Shown here: in pieces, positions 6,193-6,693 of the stretch
How the letters are laid out: every line of letters begins with the position of its first letter
How positions within the stretch are numbered: the stretch's first letter is position 1
Source: Verrucomicrobiota bacterium
GTDB lineage: Bacteria > Verrucomicrobiota > Verrucomicrobiia > Opitutales > Opitutaceae
Direction: 5' to 3'
Length of the DNA: 6,693 nucleotides
Assembly: GCA_023433275.1 (NCBI GenBank)
Contig: JAEZDN010000095.1
Span: 1 to 6,693 of the forward strand
Translations under genes and position numbers: made by a program
Notes under the pieces: generated by a model
What the model was told of the DNA's origin: nothing
Databases searched by the model: none
The model's input: only the letters and a program-made list of their open reading frames with translations

Positions 6193-6263
6193 CAGAAAAC
6201 AATTTTCTGGTGCGTGTTCGTGTTCACTCCGGACACCAGTGTCCCGTTCGGAGACGATGTCAA
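6193..6263 (-). promoter_or_regulatory. Possible operator/promoter region for the metallophosphoesterase gene
   Basis: On the minus strand an exact TTGACA (6263-6258) is followed 13 bases later by GGACAC-TG-GTGTCC (6244-6231), and further on by CAGAAAA-TTG-TTTTCTG (6209-6193), one of the few AT-rich patches here. The two inverted repeats have the size of dimeric repressor sites. No good -10 lies 16-18 bp after TTGACA (the position reads ACTGGT), so a standard sigma-70 promoter is not established. Confidence 0.28.
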
Positions 6264-6426
6264 GCGTCGCGGGCGCATTTAAGACGTGGGGCGTGTGCCG
6301 ATCGTCCGATCGCGGTCTCGCCAGCCTGCCGGAGCCTGCGTGCAGGCGATCCGACGCGCGCGCGAAGCGACGGCGAAGCGATGGCGAACGATGAGCGATC
6401 AGGACGCGAGCCCACGGCGACGTCGC

Positions 6427-6604
6427 CTCGTTCCTCTTTCTCCTAGTCTTTATCGGTCTTCTTCTCCGGTTTCTGATCGTGGCTCTGGGTGGAGCCGGGG
6501 CGCCCTCCGCCCCGGTCAGTCCGGCCCGGGGGCGGGCCGGCTCCAAGCGACCGACCCCAGCACGAGAGAAAGATAAAGATTAAGAGAAAGAGAACGAGAA
6601 CGAG
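6427..6604. repeat. Right copy of the long hairpin repeat (complete)
   Basis: The outer arms are imperfect inverted repeats. The left arm (6427-6455) is pyrimidine-rich, with CTCGTTCCTCTTTCTCCTAG and then TCTTTATCG; the right arm (6563-6598) reads CGAGAGAAAGATAAAG, then ATTAAGAGAAAGAGAACGAG. Reverse-complementing one gives nearly the other. Inside, GGAGCCGG (6491-6498) pairs with CCGGCTCC (6537-6544). The whole could fold into one long hairpin. The final CGAGAA/CGAG is a short tandem. The imperfect direct copy is at 1-146, same orientation, beyond the other end of the gene cluster. Confidence 0.8.
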
Positions 6605-6630
6605 GGAGACAGCGAGCGGCTGCTGGAGCT

Positions 6631-6693
6631 GTAGGGGCGCAGTCTTGCTGCGCCCTCCGATCGCGGGGGATCCACAAACCCAAGGGCGCAGCA
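6631..6693. repeat. Second copy of the GCGCAG hairpin repeat (cut by the window edge)
   Basis: GTAGGGGCGCAGTCTTGCTG (6631-6650) carries the same core as 4584-4595. TGCTGCGCCC (6646-6655) is exactly inverted at 6684-6693, where the window ends, so the second arm is probably incomplete. It lies 26 bp after the end of the long hairpin element. This supports a dispersed family of short GC-rich inverted repeats in intergenic DNA of this genome. Confidence 0.65.

Larger units (their letters stand above)
5923..6426. other. Long non-coding region upstream of the metallophosphoesterase
   Basis: About 500 bp hold no ORF with protein-like composition. From left to right I see: a GC hairpin with an A-rich loop (5952-5957 with 5966-5971); a run of seven G (6012-6018); a strong hairpin at 6096-6123; a 7-bp inverted repeat (6193-6209); a tandem GTGTTC pair near 6213-6225; a 6-bp inverted repeat (6231-6244); and TTGACA on the minus strand (6263-6258). 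Beyond 6264 nothing stands out until the repeat at 6427. It could be a leader plus promoter region for the metallophosphoesterase gene, or could hide a small RNA. Confidence 0.5.

Noticed and set aside
6060..6210. 6S RNA, SRP RNA or a known riboswitch
   Set aside because: Hairpins are present, but the conserved sequence marks of these families that I looked for were not found.
6235..6263. Standard sigma-70 promoter built on TTGACA (minus strand)
   Set aside because: No acceptable -10 hexamer occurs at 16-19 bp spacing, so it is listed only as a low-confidence regulatory region.
6109..6546. Minus-strand open frame of 145 codons at the right end
   Set aside because: It runs through the long hairpin repeat and palindromic spacer; composition is not protein-like and no motif is seen.
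1..6604. Composite transposon or genomic island bounded by the flanking repeats
   Set aside because: There is no transposase or integrase, no visible target duplication, and the genes have housekeeping character with uniform base composition. The repeats are more likely a dispersed intergenic family.

Overview
The window is a GC-rich bacterial chromosome segment with seven protein genes, all on the minus strand and read from the right end to the left. The protein families, the composition, the near absence of Shine-Dalgarno sequences and the dispersed GC-rich hairpin repeats fit a Verrucomicrobiota genome, perhaps Opitutaceae. That placement is an inference from general resemblance, not from a marker gene. 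No rRNA, tRNA, CRISPR array, transposase or phage gene was seen.

Layout in transcription order (high to low coordinates): a calcineurin-like metallophosphoesterase (5922-5215); an Rnk/GreA-type RNA-polymerase-binding protein (5127-4681); a 289-bp spacer holding two hairpin repeats; homospermidine synthase (4391-2946); a short MscS-type channel (2915-2388); a stand-alone PAS-domain protein (2310-1813); an aldo/keto-reductase-fold protein whose four catalytic residues are all replaced (1731-742); a 252-bp spacer; and an 81-residue unknown protein (489-244) followed by a textbook intrinsic terminator (227-191). The spacers of 30, 77 and 81 bp from hss to the AKR gene permit one transcript, but only the hss-mscS pair is really tight. 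The metallophosphoesterase and rnk-like genes are 87 bp apart.

The window is bracketed by two imperfect direct copies (about 145 bp) of a non-coding element, at 1-146 and 6427-6604. Its outer arms are a pyrimidine-rich strand and a complementary purine-rich strand around a very GC-rich core, so each copy could fold into one long hairpin. A second repeat family, with core GGGGCGCAGTCT and its inverse, occurs at 4584-4664 and at 6631-6693.

Functionally the segment mixes polyamine synthesis (Hss), membrane-tension release (MscS-like), sensing (PAS) and transcription modulation (Rnk-like). No shared pathway is proven. The points most worth a second look are the AKR-fold protein without its catalytic tetrad, the G-depleted leaders ahead of nearly every start codon, the flanking hairpin elements, the channel lacking the cytoplasmic cage, and a tandem 11-residue repeat in the 81-residue protein.
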